Made by a program: the position numbers and the translations under genes
Part shown: positions 1-9,274 of the stretch, one piece after another
How the letters are laid out: each line of letters begins with the position of its first letter
Numbering within the stretch: the first letter of the stretch is position 1
Assembly (NCBI GenBank): GCA_913020435.1
Contig: CAJVZZ010000013.1
Coordinates: 32,684-96,683, forward strand
Direction: 5' to 3'
DNA length: 64,000 nt
DNA from: an uncultured Flavobacteriales bacterium
Lineage (GTDB): Bacteria; Bacteroidota; Bacteroidia; Flavobacteriales_G; Salibacteraceae
Notes under the pieces: model-generated
Databases searched by the model: none
The model's input: the letters and a program-made list of their open reading frames with translations, nothing else
What the model was told of the DNA's origin: nothing

Positions 1-1
1 C

Positions 2-448
2 CTACCTTACCAAACTAAACTTGAAGAAAAAATAATTATTAAAAATGTAGATAAATCTAACGAAATTGTAAATCCAGAAATTTCGGGATTAAAAGTATTA
101 ATCGCGGAAGACGATGAAACTAATGGAATGCTTATCTCAGTAATTGTCAAAGAACTTAAATTGGTATTACTCGAAGCAACGACAGGAATAGAAGCTGTAG
201 ACCTTTGTCGCAGTAATCCTGATATCGATTTAATTCTGATGGATATTCAAATGCCTGATTTAAATGGATACGAAGCAACCCGTCAAATCCGACAATTTAA
301 CCAAGACGTTATCATAATTGCACAAACGGCTTTTGGACTAGCCGGAGATAAAGAAAAATCAATTGAAGCAGGCTGCAACGACTATATTTCCAAACCATTT
401 AATAAATCCAAATTACTTACAGTAATTGGAAAATATTTGAAAAAATAA
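2..448 (+). CDS. Hybrid sensor histidine kinase, C-terminal receiver domain (5' end outside window)
   Basis: The reading frame is open from the window edge, so the ATG at 128 in the ORF track is internal. The first residues (LPYQ) resemble the end of a HATPase_c domain. They are followed by a linker and a complete receiver domain: acidic pocket (AEDDETN), phospho-acceptor Asp in LILMDIQMPD, the switch residue in AQTAF, and the Lys in YISKPFN. The protein ends just after the last receiver helix, with no output domain. This is typical of a hybrid kinase that passes phosphate onward. The sensor and kinase parts lie outside the window, so the signal is unknown. No terminator is convincing downstream. 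Confidence 0.85.
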   Translation, partial: LPYQTKLEEKIIIKNVDKSNEIVNPEISGLKVLIAEDDETNGMLISVIVKELKLVLLEATTGIEAVDLCRSNPDIDLILMDIQMPDLNGYEATRQIRQFNQDVIIIAQTAFGLAGDKEKSIEAGCNDYISKPFNKSKLLTVIGKYLKK

Positions 449-666
449 TCACTTGAAAGTAAATTAAGCAGATAAATTTTGAGTGTGTAAAAAATAGCAT
501 TAAAAAAACCATTAATGGTCTTTAGTTGCTCGTTCAACTTTACTTTTCTTAGCTGAATAAGTCAATTAACTACTGATCTTATTACCCAAACCGTTAGTAT
601 TATTAGATAAGTTAAACCTTACTTCTAGAGCAGTACTATTTTGAAATTTGAAAAATAAAACTACAA

Positions 667-1335
667 ATGCCGAAACTTGAAATAGTAAATGAAAACAAAG
701 ATTATATAGTCGTAAACAAGGCGGCTGGACTTATTAGTGAAAAAAGTCCTTACGAGGATTGCACTGTTGAAGTTCAAGTTCTTAATCACCTATTAAAAAG
801 CAAATCCAATCCCTATGTAGGAGTAATACATAGACTCGATCGAGTGACCAGCGGTGTGCTGATTTTTGCCAAGAAAAAACGAATTCTTGTCGCATTTAAT
901 AATCTATTTAGCAATCGGAAAGTTCAAAAGACTTATTTAGCAATCGTTAAAAAAAAACCATTAGAGGACAACGACAACCTTATTAATTTTCTTGTAAAAA
1001 ATAACCTAGAAAAAAGAGCTGATATAGTTGAAAATAAATCGAAAGACGCGCAAGAATGTATTCTATCCTATGAAATTATAGACAAAAATGATATTGGTTA
1101 TCTACTGGAAATAAAACCGAAAACTGGTAGGTTTCATCAAATAAGAGCCCAATTAGCAAATATTGGACTTCCTATTATTGGAGATGAAAAATATGGTTCA
1201 GACCAGGACTATCTCCCTTTATCTATTTGCCTTCATGCATGGAAGTTAACCTATGAGGATGATGATTCTAAATCAACTAAAACCTTCAAAGCTCCTTTAC
1301 CAAAAAATGCTTTTTGGAAATTCAAATCCATTTGA
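667..1335 (+). CDS. RluA-family RNA pseudouridine synthase
   Basis: Converts uridine to pseudouridine in rRNA or tRNA. The 222-residue protein has the RluA-family catalytic signature GVIHRLDRVTSGVLIFAKK at about residues 52-70, with the catalytic Asp in HRLDR. A later KTGRFHQIRAQLA motif at about residues 157-169 is also family-typical. There is no N-terminal S4 domain, so it is a short RluA/TruC-like form rather than RluC/RluD. It stands alone, with about 220 bp of non-coding DNA upstream. Which RNA position it modifies cannot be told from sequence alone. Confidence 0.9.
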   Translation: MPKLEIVNENKDYIVVNKAAGLISEKSPYEDCTVEVQVLNHLLKSKSNPYVGVIHRLDRVTSGVLIFAKKKRILVAFNNLFSNRKVQKTYLAIVKKKPLEDNDNLINFLVKNNLEKRADIVENKSKDAQECILSYEIIDKNDIGYLLEIKPKTGRFHQIRAQLANIGLPIIGDEKYGSDQDYLPLSICLHAWKLTYEDDDSKSTKTFKAPLPKNAFWKFKSI

Positions 1336-1413
1336 TGATAGAGTTAACCTCTTAAATCACATATTGTAAATAACTTGCTTAGTGAATAGATTCTTTTTGA
1401 AAAATTAGATTCA

Positions 1414-1660
1414 ATGGAAATATCAAAAGGAATAACTCGAAAAGAGTTTAGAGAAAATTACGGGTCAAAAGCACAATGTTTCGATTATTTAAGTCATCAA
1501 AAATGGAGCTTAAAATTTTTTAAGTCGTATTTAGTATACTGAAAAGTATGAAGTAGAATAAACTACTGAATAATTATTCCGCCTCAAAGTCCACTTTAAG
1601 AAAAGCAATGAAAGATTCCCTTAGAAAAAGAAGTTGATATGGATGAACTTTAAATAAGAA
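1414..1660 (+). pseudogene. Decayed transposase-like relic (possible IS1595/ISXO2 family)
   Basis: This is the only coding-like signal in the 458-bp gap between 1336 and 1793. A 42-codon frame from ATG 1414 reads EFRENYGSKAQCFDYLSHQKW. That resembles the start of IS1595-type transposases (FxxxYGTEEQCxxYLxxxKW), which then continue into a zinc ribbon. Here the zinc ribbon is absent. In the same frame, after several stops, there is EKEVDMDEL at about 1627-1650, loosely like the first catalytic Asp motif (VEVDE) of that family. No terminal inverted repeats or target duplication could be identified. If the call is right, it is a heavily deleted, inactive remnant. Confidence 0.3.
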
Positions 1661-1741
1661 TGAAAAAAAGAAAGAGAACTTTACAATGCTTCATTTGTAA
1701 ATTATAAAAATATTTATTAAAAAGCGAGAGGACTCTGAAAT

Positions 1742-1766
1742 AAAAAAAGGGGACCGAAGCCCCCTA
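1742..1766 (-). terminator. Rho-independent terminator of the SusE-like repeat gene
   Basis: On the minus strand the sequence reads GGGGGC-TTCG-GTCCCC followed by seven T residues. This is a strong GC stem with a stable UUCG-type loop and U tract, about 28 bp after the stop codon at 1794. Confidence 0.85.
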
Positions 1767-1793
1767 GTTTAAACAACATGATAATCTTTTAAA

Positions 1794-3554
1794 TTATTCA
1801 ACAATCAATTTGCGTGACTCAACACCATTAACTGTTACGATATTGACAATATACAATCCAGTAACAAAATCAGTTGTTTCAATTTGAAGAATGTTATTAC
1901 CCAACTCCAAGTTCGGTAACTCAATTTGCTTTCCAGTAATATCAACTATCTCAATATCATTGATTATGCTCGAAGCATTTATATTCAATACTTGACCATT
2001 TCTTATTGGGTTAGGACCAAATGTGAAGTTAGAAGTATTTGATAAATCGAATACTGAACTTGCCGCCTCACCAGTAGTTAAATCAAGTTTATAATCACCT
2101 GAAGCTACACTATCAATTCCAGCAAATGCATGTACTTTCCATTTTAAGTTTACAGTACTTTCTTTTGCTACACCCGCTCCACTTAAGATTGCATAAATTG
2201 TTGAATATTTCAACGTTAATGCAGTATCTGTTCCTGAGTTGTTTGACGCTAATCCAGCTACAAGTGCAGTAGAATAGTCACCAGTAGCCACATCTAGGAA
2301 CCATTTATAGGTTGCTCCCTCACCAGCATTATTCCATAATACAGTTAATTCTTTTGTGCTATCGTTATCAATAGTAGCAGCAAATCCGTCAGTTGGGAAA
2401 GACAACATAAAAGAGCTAATTAAAGCACCTCTCGTTAAGTCTAAAGTATATTCCATGCTAGACGTTTTTAGTGAAGCACCGGTTTTAGCTACTACTCTCC
2501 ATTTTAAATTAGCGGTTGCTCCAATAGTAACACCTGCTCCGGACAATACTGAATTTATAGTTGCAAAATCAAGCGTAAGTATAGTATCCATTGCCATGTT
2601 GTTACTTGGCACTGTTACGAGTGGGTTTGAAAAATCACCTGTTGCCAGATCTAAAGACCATTCATAAGTCGCATCGTTTGCAGAAGATTCCCATCTAATA
2701 TCAAGTTCTGTAGCAGCACTTCCTTCAATAGTAGCTGCGAATCCATTTCCTGGAAATTCTAAATCAAAATCATTCAATACAGTTCCTTTAGTTAAGTCAA
2801 GGGTAAAGCTAGAAGTGGAAGCAACACTATCTAAACCAGCATAAGCATGTACTTTCCATTTTAAATTTACTGTTTGACCTTTTGTTATACCTGCACCCGC
2901 AAGCACTGCGTCAAGTGTAGCAAAATCTAGAGTCAATACAGAATCCATTCCTGAATTGTTGCTGGCTAAAGGGCCTACGATTGGATTTGAAAAATTTCCG
3001 GCAGCTACATCGAGGAACCAAGCATAAGTTGCTCCTTCACCGGCAGAATTCCAGGTAATGTCAAGATCAGTATTTGCATCACCCTCTATTTTTGCAGCAA
3101 ATCCATTTGTTGGAAAAGTCAAATCATATGGAGAGATCGACGCTCCTCTAACTAGATTAATATTGAAAACATCTGGCGAAAAAACGGTTGACATGCCATT
3201 TGAGGCCGTTACAGTCCATTTTAATCTAGCAGTATCTCCAATTGAAACTCCAGCATTTGCTAAAACAGCATTCACTGTTGCAAAATCTAGTGTCAAATTA
3301 GTATCAGCTCCCATATTATTTGAAGGCACCGAAACAATTGGCGAAGTGAAATTGCCTGTCAAAGCATCAAGATGCCATGTATATGCGATTGTTCCAGTTA
3401 AAGTAGTTTCTTCTCCCCAACCGATATTAACTGTTGTTGAATTTAAACCTTCAGCTTTTAAATTGGCATTAGTTGCTGGTCCGGATAGCCTGAACTGAGC
3501 TAAACCCACAGCAGACATTAATAATAAAGAAGTAATGATTGTAAAATGTTTCAT
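1794..3554 (-). CDS. Secreted SusE-like repeat protein with T9SS type A sorting domain
   Basis: Predicted secreted or surface-anchored protein. The start at 3554 is preferred over the track start at 3584 because MKHFTIITSLLLMSAVGLAQ is a good signal peptide. Then come four repeats of about 115 residues containing a Y-x-W-x-LD-x-ATG-(D/N)F core and an LTLDFAT(L/I)xxVLxGAG core. These resemble the SusE/SusF starch-binding outer-membrane fold. The last 75 or so residues (FGPNPIRNGQ to SRKLIVE) form a T9SS type A sorting domain. Repeats 1 and 3 share SVPSNNM, while 2 and 4 share LASNNSG and NLKWKVHA(Y/F)AG, so the array looks like a duplicated pair. No SusC/SusD partner is nearby, so glycan binding is an inference. 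Confidence 0.8.
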   Translation of the reverse strand: MKHFTIITSLLLMSAVGLAQFRLSGPATNANLKAEGLNSTTVNIGWGEETTLTGTIAYTWHLDALTGNFTSPIVSVPSNNMGADTNLTLDFATVNAVLANAGVSIGDTARLKWTVTASNGMSTVFSPDVFNINLVRGASISPYDLTFPTNGFAAKIEGDANTDLDITWNSAGEGATYAWFLDVAAGNFSNPIVGPLASNNSGMDSVLTLDFATLDAVLAGAGITKGQTVNLKWKVHAYAGLDSVASTSSFTLDLTKGTVLNDFDLEFPGNGFAATIEGSAATELDIRWESSANDATYEWSLDLATGDFSNPLVTVPSNNMAMDTILTLDFATINSVLSGAGVTIGATANLKWRVVAKTGASLKTSSMEYTLDLTRGALISSFMLSFPTDGFAATIDNDSTKELTVLWNNAGEGATYKWFLDVATGDYSTALVAGLASNNSGTDTALTLKYSTIYAILSGAGVAKESTVNLKWKVHAFAGIDSVASGDYKLDLTTGEAASSVFDLSNTSNFTFGPNPIRNGQVLNINASSIINDIEIVDITGKQIELPNLELGNNILQIETTDFVTGLYIVNIVTVNGVESRKLIVE

Positions 3555-3809
3555 ATTTTGATTTTTTTTAGTGTTTATAGTCACTTGGAAGACATAATAC
3601 CATTAAAATAGTTTGTTATTGCGGTGTTAAAAAGTGTGACTTCAAAATTTCATAAATTAAATTTCAGACAAAAAAAACATTAAACACCTCTATATAAGAG
3701 CAGTATCTAACATGGACAATTGGGTGTCGTTTAAAAAAATACACGGAGCGATTAGTTGGTTGTTCTGGATAACTCTTAATGAAAAAAGTTCAAATGCTGT
3801 AATTTTACA

Positions 3810-4232
3810 CTAATTTAATTTAAAGGTTGTTAGTGCCATTTCGTATCCAAATAAACCAAATCCACTAACAACTCCTGTACAGTTTTTAGCCATAAGGGAT
3901 TGGTGACGAATCGTTTCATGGCGGGCATAAACATTAGAAATATGAACTTCAATAACCGGAGTTTCTATTGCAGCAACGGCATCTGCAATAGCGACTGAAG
4001 TATGCGTGTAACCACCTGCATTGAAAATGATTCCATCAAAAGAAAAACCTACCTCTTGAAGTTTATTGACCAACTCCCCTTCTATATTGCTTTGATAATA
4101 TTCCAATTCTATAGTGGCAAGTTTACTTTTCAATTCTTGAAAATAGTCATCGAATGATCGATTACCGTATATCTCAGGTTCTCGTTTTCCAAGTAGATTC
4201 AAATTGGGGCCGTTTAATATCAATATCCTCAT
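3810..4232 (-). CDS. aroQ: 3-dehydroquinate dehydratase, type II
   Basis: Third step of the shikimate pathway: dehydration of 3-dehydroquinate to 3-dehydroshikimate, forming a dodecamer in the cytoplasm. The N-terminal signature ILILNGPNLNLLGKREPEIYG contains the catalytic Tyr. It is followed by FNAGGYTHTSVAIADA, and by EVHISNVYARHETIRHQS with the catalytic His and substrate-binding residues. From the Met at 4232 it is 140 residues, the normal family size. The longer track start (4280) adds a non-conserved leader. It is divergent from xerD with a 65-bp gap. Confidence 0.95.
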   Translation of the reverse strand: MRILILNGPNLNLLGKREPEIYGNRSFDDYFQELKSKLATIELEYYQSNIEGELVNKLQEVGFSFDGIIFNAGGYTHTSVAIADAVAAIETPVIEVHISNVYARHETIRHQSLMAKNCTGVVSGFGLFGYEMALTTFKLN

Positions 4233-4297
4233 TTTGTTGTTAACGTTTAGCTGAGACCAAATGTAGTACAAAGGTCCCAATCCCTTTTATTTGAAGT

Positions 4298-5215
4298 ATG
4301 GATTCAGCAGGATTATTAAAAGGTTTTAAGCGTTATTTAGCATTAGAGCGCTCATTGTCCAAGAATTCGGTTGAGGCCTATTTATCGGACGTTAAAAAGC
4401 TGTATCAGTTCCTGAATCAAGACGAATCTTCTACTAGTATTCTGAAATTAAAATTAAATGACTTACGAGCATTTCTAGTTTGGTTAAATGAATTCAATAT
4501 TTCTAATACCACACAAGCACGAATTGTAAGCGGAATTAAATCCTTTTACAATTATTTAATTTTAGAAGAAGTAATTACTGTTGACCCTAGTGAATTATTG
4601 GAAACGCCACGAATTGGTAGAAAACTTCCTGTCACTTTAAGTATTGATGAAATAGACAAAATAGAATCGGTCATTGACCTAAGTAAACTCGAAGGATCTA
4701 GAAATAAAGCAATTATTGAGACTTTATACGGTTGTGGTTTGCGTGTTACAGAATTGTTAGAACTGAAATTGAGTAATCTGTTTATCGATGAAGGTTTTGT
4801 GCGAGTAATTGGAAAAGGAGACAAAGAACGTCTTGTACCTATTGGCCAAAGCGCTTTAAAGTTCATTTCGATATATGTGAATGAAGTGCGTATTCATGTT
4901 AATATCAAGCCTAAGAATGAAGACTTTGTATTCTTAAACAAACGTGGGACAAAGCTTTCGAGAATAATGATATTCAATATTGTAAAAGACTTAGTAGAAA
5001 AAGCCGGAATTGGAAAGGTGGTTTCACCGCATACTTTCCGTCACTCCTTTGCAACTCATTTGGTAGAAGGTGGAGCAGATTTAAGAGCGGTACAAGAAAT
5101 GTTAGGGCATGAATCAATTACTACTACAGAGATATATACACATCTCGATAGGCAATATCTTCGCGCGACAATAACGGATTTTCATCCAAGACAAATTCAA
5201 GAACGAAATGGGTAA
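4298..5215 (+). CDS. xerD: Site-specific tyrosine recombinase XerD
   Basis: Chromosome dimer resolution at dif, acting with XerC. At 305 residues it has the usual Xer layout. An N-terminal SAM-like core-binding domain (about 1-90, with SLSKNSVEAYLSDVKKLY) precedes the catalytic domain with the full set of residues: Arg in YGCGLRVTELLELKL, Lys in GKGDKERLVP, His-x-x-Arg in HTFRHSFATHLVEGG, His in LGHESITTTE, and nucleophile Tyr in IYTHLDR. It overlaps the downstream rhodanese gene by 8 bp. It is a housekeeping Xer, distinct from the cassette-associated integrase at 60.3 kb. Confidence 0.93.
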   Translation: MDSAGLLKGFKRYLALERSLSKNSVEAYLSDVKKLYQFLNQDESSTSILKLKLNDLRAFLVWLNEFNISNTTQARIVSGIKSFYNYLILEEVITVDPSELLETPRIGRKLPVTLSIDEIDKIESVIDLSKLEGSRNKAIIETLYGCGLRVTELLELKLSNLFIDEGFVRVIGKGDKERLVPIGQSALKFISIYVNEVRIHVNIKPKNEDFVFLNKRGTKLSRIMIFNIVKDLVEKAGIGKVVSPHTFRHSFATHLVEGGADLRAVQEMLGHESITTTEIYTHLDRQYLRATITDFHPRQIQERNG

Positions 5216-5708
5216 GTTCCTTTTTACAATCGTTGCTGTTTTTACAATCACATTATCATTTGGTCAGACAGTAGAAGACAGAGCATATTCTGCAAAGCTT
5301 CAGCGATTATTGAGTCATACTGTTCCTGAAGTAAGCGTTTCAGAAGTTGATACTAACGATTCAATTGTATTTGTTGATGCACGTGAGGAGAATGAATATA
5401 AGGTGTCACACATAAAAAAAGCGGTATGGGTCGGTTATAACAAATTGGATTTATCAAGACTAAAGGACACACCAAAAGATCAAAAAATCATTGTTTATTG
5501 TTCTGTGGGGTATCGAAGTGAAAAGGTCTCAGAAAAATTGATTAAACAAGGTTTTACAGATGTTTCAAACCTTTATGGAGGCATATTTGAATGGAAAAAT
5601 ACAGGACGGCTAGTGCATGAAAGTGAAACCCAAACCACAGAAGAAGTGCATGCTTACGATAAAACTTGGGGGCAATGGTTAAGAAGAGGAAAGAAGTGTT
5701 ATGAGTAA
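5208..5708 (+). CDS. Exported rhodanese-like domain protein
   Basis: Single rhodanese domain for sulfane-sulfur handling. The N-terminus (MGKFLFTIVAVFTITLSFGQ) is a signal peptide. The domain runs from about residue 45 to 130 with VDAREENEYKVSHI and the active-site loop YCSVGYRS, including the Cys that carries persulfide. The C-terminal tail is charged and ends in a further Cys. The start codon lies inside xerD (8-bp overlap), indicating translational coupling. It converges on queD across about 290 bp that hold no convincing gene. The substrate is unknown. Confidence 0.85.
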   Translation: MGKFLFTIVAVFTITLSFGQTVEDRAYSAKLQRLLSHTVPEVSVSEVDTNDSIVFVDAREENEYKVSHIKKAVWVGYNKLDLSRLKDTPKDQKIIVYCSVGYRSEKVSEKLIKQGFTDVSNLYGGIFEWKNTGRLVHESETQTTEEVHAYDKTWGQWLRRGKKCYE

Positions 5709-6002
5709 TAATTCTTAACGTAAATTTAGAATGAACAACGATACGGAAATCACCTCTAATCAAATTCTATGAATTAGAATCTCATTATCAGTTGGTTCAA
5801 TTCTTATGCCGCAGCGCTAAAGGAAGAATTACCCTAATTTCAATTGCTTTAAGTTTTTGCCTAAACGCCCAAAACAATTCTTACCGAGTACATGCTATTA
5901 AAAATCCAAATTACAAATTGAACTTATTAGAAATTAATCTACGATTAAACCAACGATCTGACGAAATTAGCACAGAGAATAATTCTGATCTAGTAGTGTA
6001 TT

Positions 6003-6413
6003 TTACTCACCTGAATAAACCACACAATTTCTTTCAGTCTCGAACAATGTAATTTTCAAGTCTAAATCATCAGACAATTCTTTTCGTAATCTATTCCAAA
6101 TAACAACCGCTATATATTCTGCTGTTGGATTGAGCGTTGAAAATTCCTCTATTTGTTCGTTTAGATTTTTGTGATCCATATATTTACAAACTTGGGCATT
6201 AATAATATCCTTAAGGACCTTAAGATCAATTACATATCCTGTTTCTGGATCAATAGCTCCGGTTACTTCAACCCAGAAATCATAATTGTGGCCGTGATAA
6301 TGGGGATTACTGCATAAACCAAAAATTTCAGAGTTTTTTACATCACTCCAATCTTTCCTATATAAACGGTGTGCAGCATTAAAATGTGCTTTTCTTTTGA
6401 CAGTAACTCGCAT
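6003..6413 (-). CDS. queD: 6-carboxytetrahydropterin synthase / 6-pyruvoyl-tetrahydropterin synthase family
   Basis: Converts 7,8-dihydroneopterin triphosphate to 6-carboxytetrahydropterin in queuosine (preQ0) synthesis, or to 6-pyruvoyl-tetrahydropterin. The zinc-binding histidines are visible in AHFNAAH and HYHGHNYDF, and the catalytic Cys in FGLCSNPHYHGH. Length (136 aa) is normal. A queE gene lies at 24.1 kb, which favours the queuosine role. It is the last gene of the carotenoid operon, 2 bp after idi. No carotenoid function is implied by its chemistry, so this placement is noteworthy. Confidence 0.85.
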   Translation of the reverse strand: MRVTVKRKAHFNAAHRLYRKDWSDVKNSEIFGLCSNPHYHGHNYDFWVEVTGAIDPETGYVIDLKVLKDIINAQVCKYMDHKNLNEQIEEFSTLNPTAEYIAVVIWNRLRKELSDDLDLKITLFETERNCVVYSGE

Positions 6414-6415
6414 AA

Positions 6416-6958
6416 CTAAACTAAATATTCCTTTACTCTAGGGAATGCAATTTTAAACCATTCCGTGTATTGTTCTGGGTTTTCTTTTATTTCGTCTTCG
6501 ATTTCAACAATAGAAAGAAACTTCCACTCTTCTACTTCTTCAGGATTTGGTGTAGCAACTCCATTAAACTCTCCAATCAGAACATGATCGTACTCATGTT
6601 CTGTTAAACCATTATCGAATTCTGCCTTGTACGTAAATTTAAAAGCAGCACTCATTGGACAATCGAAACCCATTTCTTCTTTCATTCTTCGGTGAGCGGC
6701 ATGTCTTGTCTCTTCATCTTTACGTTGATGACTGCAACAAGTGTTAGTCCACAAACCCGGAGAATGATATTTACTCAACGCGCGACGTTGAAGCATAAAT
6801 TCACCGCGAGGATTAACCACAAAAACAGAAAATGCCCTATGAAGAATACCCTTTTCATGAGCCTCCATTTTATCCATAAATCCAACACTACGGTCAAATT
6901 CATTTACCAGTATTACTTCATCTCTATCCGTATTCACTGTGACTAATTCTGAAATCAT
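6416..6958 (-). CDS. idi: Isopentenyl-diphosphate delta-isomerase, type I
   Basis: Interconverts IPP and DMAPP, supplying C5 units to carotenoid synthesis. The 180-residue Nudix-fold protein has the catalytic Cys in WTNTCCSHQR, the Nudix-like helix RRMKEEMGF, and the catalytic Glu region LTEHEYDHVLIGEF. It overlaps crtB by 4 bp, so it is translationally coupled within the sigma-crtI-crtB-idi-queD operon. Confidence 0.95.
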   Translation of the reverse strand: MISELVTVNTDRDEVILVNEFDRSVGFMDKMEAHEKGILHRAFSVFVVNPRGEFMLQRRALSKYHSPGLWTNTCCSHQRKDEETRHAAHRRMKEEMGFDCPMSAAFKFTYKAEFDNGLTEHEYDHVLIGEFNGVATPNPEEVEEWKFLSIVEIEDEIKENPEQYTEWFKIAFPRVKEYLV

Positions 6959-7797
6959 AATAAACCAATATTATGACGTACATATGATCTTACGAATAAA
7001 CCATATTTTCCTATGTTAGGGATACGAATGCGTTCTTTTTTAATTTGACTACTCGGAATGTTTTGAATTTTCTTGAATAATCCGAAATAGTAAACATAAG
7101 CTAAGTAAACTCCAAAACGCGCACGCTTAGGCAATTGCAATATTCCCTCATAACCAGCATCAAAGTCTGACTGAATATCAGCCTCTATTGTAGCCTTTTC
7201 ATCATTGGTCATATTAGCAATATTGACATTTGGAAAGTAATTACGACCTAAATCTTCATAATCATCTTTTACATCACGCAAAAAATTGATTTTCTGAAAT
7301 GCAGCTCCTAATTTCATTGCATTCGGTTTGAGTTTATGATATAATTTATCATCTCCTATTACAAAAACCTTAAGACACATTAACCCAACTACCTCTGCCG
7401 AACCCAAAATATATTTCTCATAATTGGCTTGAGTATATTTTACATCTTGAAGGTCCATTTCCATACTGTCCAAAAAAGTATGGATTAGGTCATGGTCTAT
7501 GTTAAAATCATTAATAGCATGCTGAAAACTATTAAGAATTGGATTAAGGCTAATTCCTCTATTAATAGCTTTAAATGTGTCTTGACGAAACTCTTCTAAT
7601 AATTCTTTTTTATCATAGTCGTGAAAGGTATCCACGATTTCGTCAGCAAAACGCACAAATCCGTAAATACCGTAAATAGGATCTTTAACGGTTGGATTTA
7701 AACATGAAATACCTAAAGAAAATGAAGTGGAATAGGCTTGAGTAATTTGTTGAGATGTACGCTGAGAGACGTCATCAAAGAGTTGTTTAGCATCCAT
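6955..7797 (-). CDS. crtB: Phytoene synthase
   Basis: Condenses two geranylgeranyl diphosphates to phytoene, the first committed carotenoid step. Both Asp-rich Mg-binding motifs are present: RFADEIVDTFHDY (about residues 49-61) and DVKDDYEDLGRNYFP (about 175-190). The length of 280 residues fits bacterial CrtB. It sits 4 bp after crtI and overlaps idi by 4 bp. Confidence 0.95.
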   Translation of the reverse strand: MDAKQLFDDVSQRTSQQITQAYSTSFSLGISCLNPTVKDPIYGIYGFVRFADEIVDTFHDYDKKELLEEFRQDTFKAINRGISLNPILNSFQHAINDFNIDHDLIHTFLDSMEMDLQDVKYTQANYEKYILGSAEVVGLMCLKVFVIGDDKLYHKLKPNAMKLGAAFQKINFLRDVKDDYEDLGRNYFPNVNIANMTNDEKATIEADIQSDFDAGYEGILQLPKRARFGVYLAYVYYFGLFKKIQNIPSSQIKKERIRIPNIGKYGLFVRSYVRHNIGLL

Positions 7798-7801
7798 GGG
7801 G

Positions 7802-9274
7802 CTAGAGTTTTTTGTTTAACATAAAATCAGCAACTACTTGACCTGAAATAATGGAAGGTGGAACTCCAGGACCAGGCGTAGTAAGCTGTCCTGTATAAAA
7901 CAAGTTAGGCAGATATTTGTTTTGTAATTTAGGTTTTAAAAATGCAGTCTGTGTTAAAGTGTTTGCTAATCCATAGGCATTTCCCTTGTATGAATTATAG
8001 TCTGATTTAAAATCGTCAACACAATAAGAGCGTTTATAAATCACATTATCTTTTATTTTTTCGCCAGTAATTTCCTCCAATCGATTCAACAGAATATTAT
8101 AATAGCGCTCTCTCATTTCTTCATTATCGGATAAATCAGGCGCTATTGGCATTAACACAAATAAATTTTCACAACCAGTTGGAGCTACTGAATCATCAGT
8201 TATTGAAGGAACACATACATAAAATAGAGGATCTGAGGGCCATTGTGGTTCGTCATATATTTCTTCTGAATGTTTTGTAAAATCAGTATCGAAGAAAAGG
8301 TTGTGATGTTTCAAATTGGCTAGCTTTTTATTTACCCCTAGATAAAAAAGTAATGAAGAAGGAGCTAAAACTCGACTATCCCAATATTTCTCGGAATACA
8401 TGCGTTTACTTTCCGGTAAAAGATTTTTATCTACGTGGTGATAATCAGCTCCTGCGATTACAGCCTTACTATCTATTTGCTGTCCTCTAACCTGAACTCC
8501 CTTCACTGATTTTTCACTAATTACTAGCTTTTCGACAGGAGAATTGTAGTGAAATTCAACACCCTTTTCTTCAGCTAAGCTAACCATTCCTTCCACAATT
8601 TTATGCATCCCACCCTTCGGGTACCAAGTACCTAATTCAAGATCAGCATAGTTCATTAGGGTGTATAAAGAAGGCATGTTCTCGGGTTTTGCACCCAAAA
8701 ATAAAACCGGAAATTTTAAAATCTGACGCAACTTATCGTTCTTAAATTGCTTATTGATTTGTTTCGCAATAGAAGAAAAAAGATTCAGCTTTAGAGCTCC
8801 ACCTATGACTTCTGCATTTGCAAATTCCAGTATTGAAGTTGATGGTTTATAAACTAATTTATTTACACCAACCTCATATTTGTATGCGGCATCCTTAAGG
8901 AATAAATCAAGTTCATGAGCGCTTCCAGCTTCAATAGACTCAAATAATTCGAATAATTCTTTTTTATTTGCAGGTACATCTACAAAATCACCTTTACCGA
9001 AATAGACACGGTAGGACGGAGAAAGACGTGTTAACTCATAATAATCGGAAACTGATTTTCCAAATCGATTAAAATACTTTTCAAAAACTTCGGGCATCCA
9101 GTACCAACTCGGACCCATATCAAAAGTAAACCCATCTGACTCAAACTTTCGGGCACGGCCACCTGCAGATTCATTTTTTTCATAAACATGAACCTTTTCA
9201 CCAGCGGCTGCAAGTGTCGTTGCAGCTGCTAATGAAGCAAACCCTGACCCTATGACAGAAACCAAATTAGACAT
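7802..9274 (-). CDS. crtI: Phytoene desaturase
   Basis: FAD-dependent desaturation of phytoene toward lycopene at the membrane. The N-terminal dinucleotide-binding region reads VIGSGFASLAAATTLAAAG, then the ESAGGRARKF and FTFDMGPSWYW motifs of the CrtI family. The C-terminal GQLTTPGPGVPPSIISGQ is the conserved FAD/substrate signature. It is 490 residues, a normal length. The start overlaps the end of the sigma-factor gene by 8 bp. No lycopene cyclase or hydroxylase is in the window, so the final pigment cannot be inferred. Confidence 0.95.
   Translation of the reverse strand: MSNLVSVIGSGFASLAAATTLAAAGEKVHVYEKNESAGGRARKFESDGFTFDMGPSWYWMPEVFEKYFNRFGKSVSDYYELTRLSPSYRVYFGKGDFVDVPANKKELFELFESIEAGSAHELDLFLKDAAYKYEVGVNKLVYKPSTSILEFANAEVIGGALKLNLFSSIAKQINKQFKNDKLRQILKFPVLFLGAKPENMPSLYTLMNYADLELGTWYPKGGMHKIVEGMVSLAEEKGVEFHYNSPVEKLVISEKSVKGVQVRGQQIDSKAVIAGADYHHVDKNLLPESKRMYSEKYWDSRVLAPSSLLFYLGVNKKLANLKHHNLFFDTDFTKHSEEIYDEPQWPSDPLFYVCVPSITDDSVAPTGCENLFVLMPIAPDLSDNEEMRERYYNILLNRLEEITGEKIKDNVIYKRSYCVDDFKSDYNSYKGNAYGLANTLTQTAFLKPKLQNKYLPNLFYTGQLTTPGPGVPPSIISGQVVADFMLNKKL

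Noticed and set aside
515-535. CCATTAATGG palindrome after the sensor kinase gene as terminator
   Set aside because: AT-rich 10-bp palindrome without a usable loop or clear T tract.
3058-3498. 146-residue plus-strand ORF (and the similar 2356-2667 ORF)
   Set aside because: Shadows of the repeats in the minus-strand SusE-like gene; they recur because the underlying gene is repetitive.
5792-6052. 86-residue ORF (TTG start) between the rhodanese and queD
   Set aside because: Non-ATG start, no recognised motif, and its 3' end overlaps the conserved C-terminus of queD on the other strand. Treated as chance.
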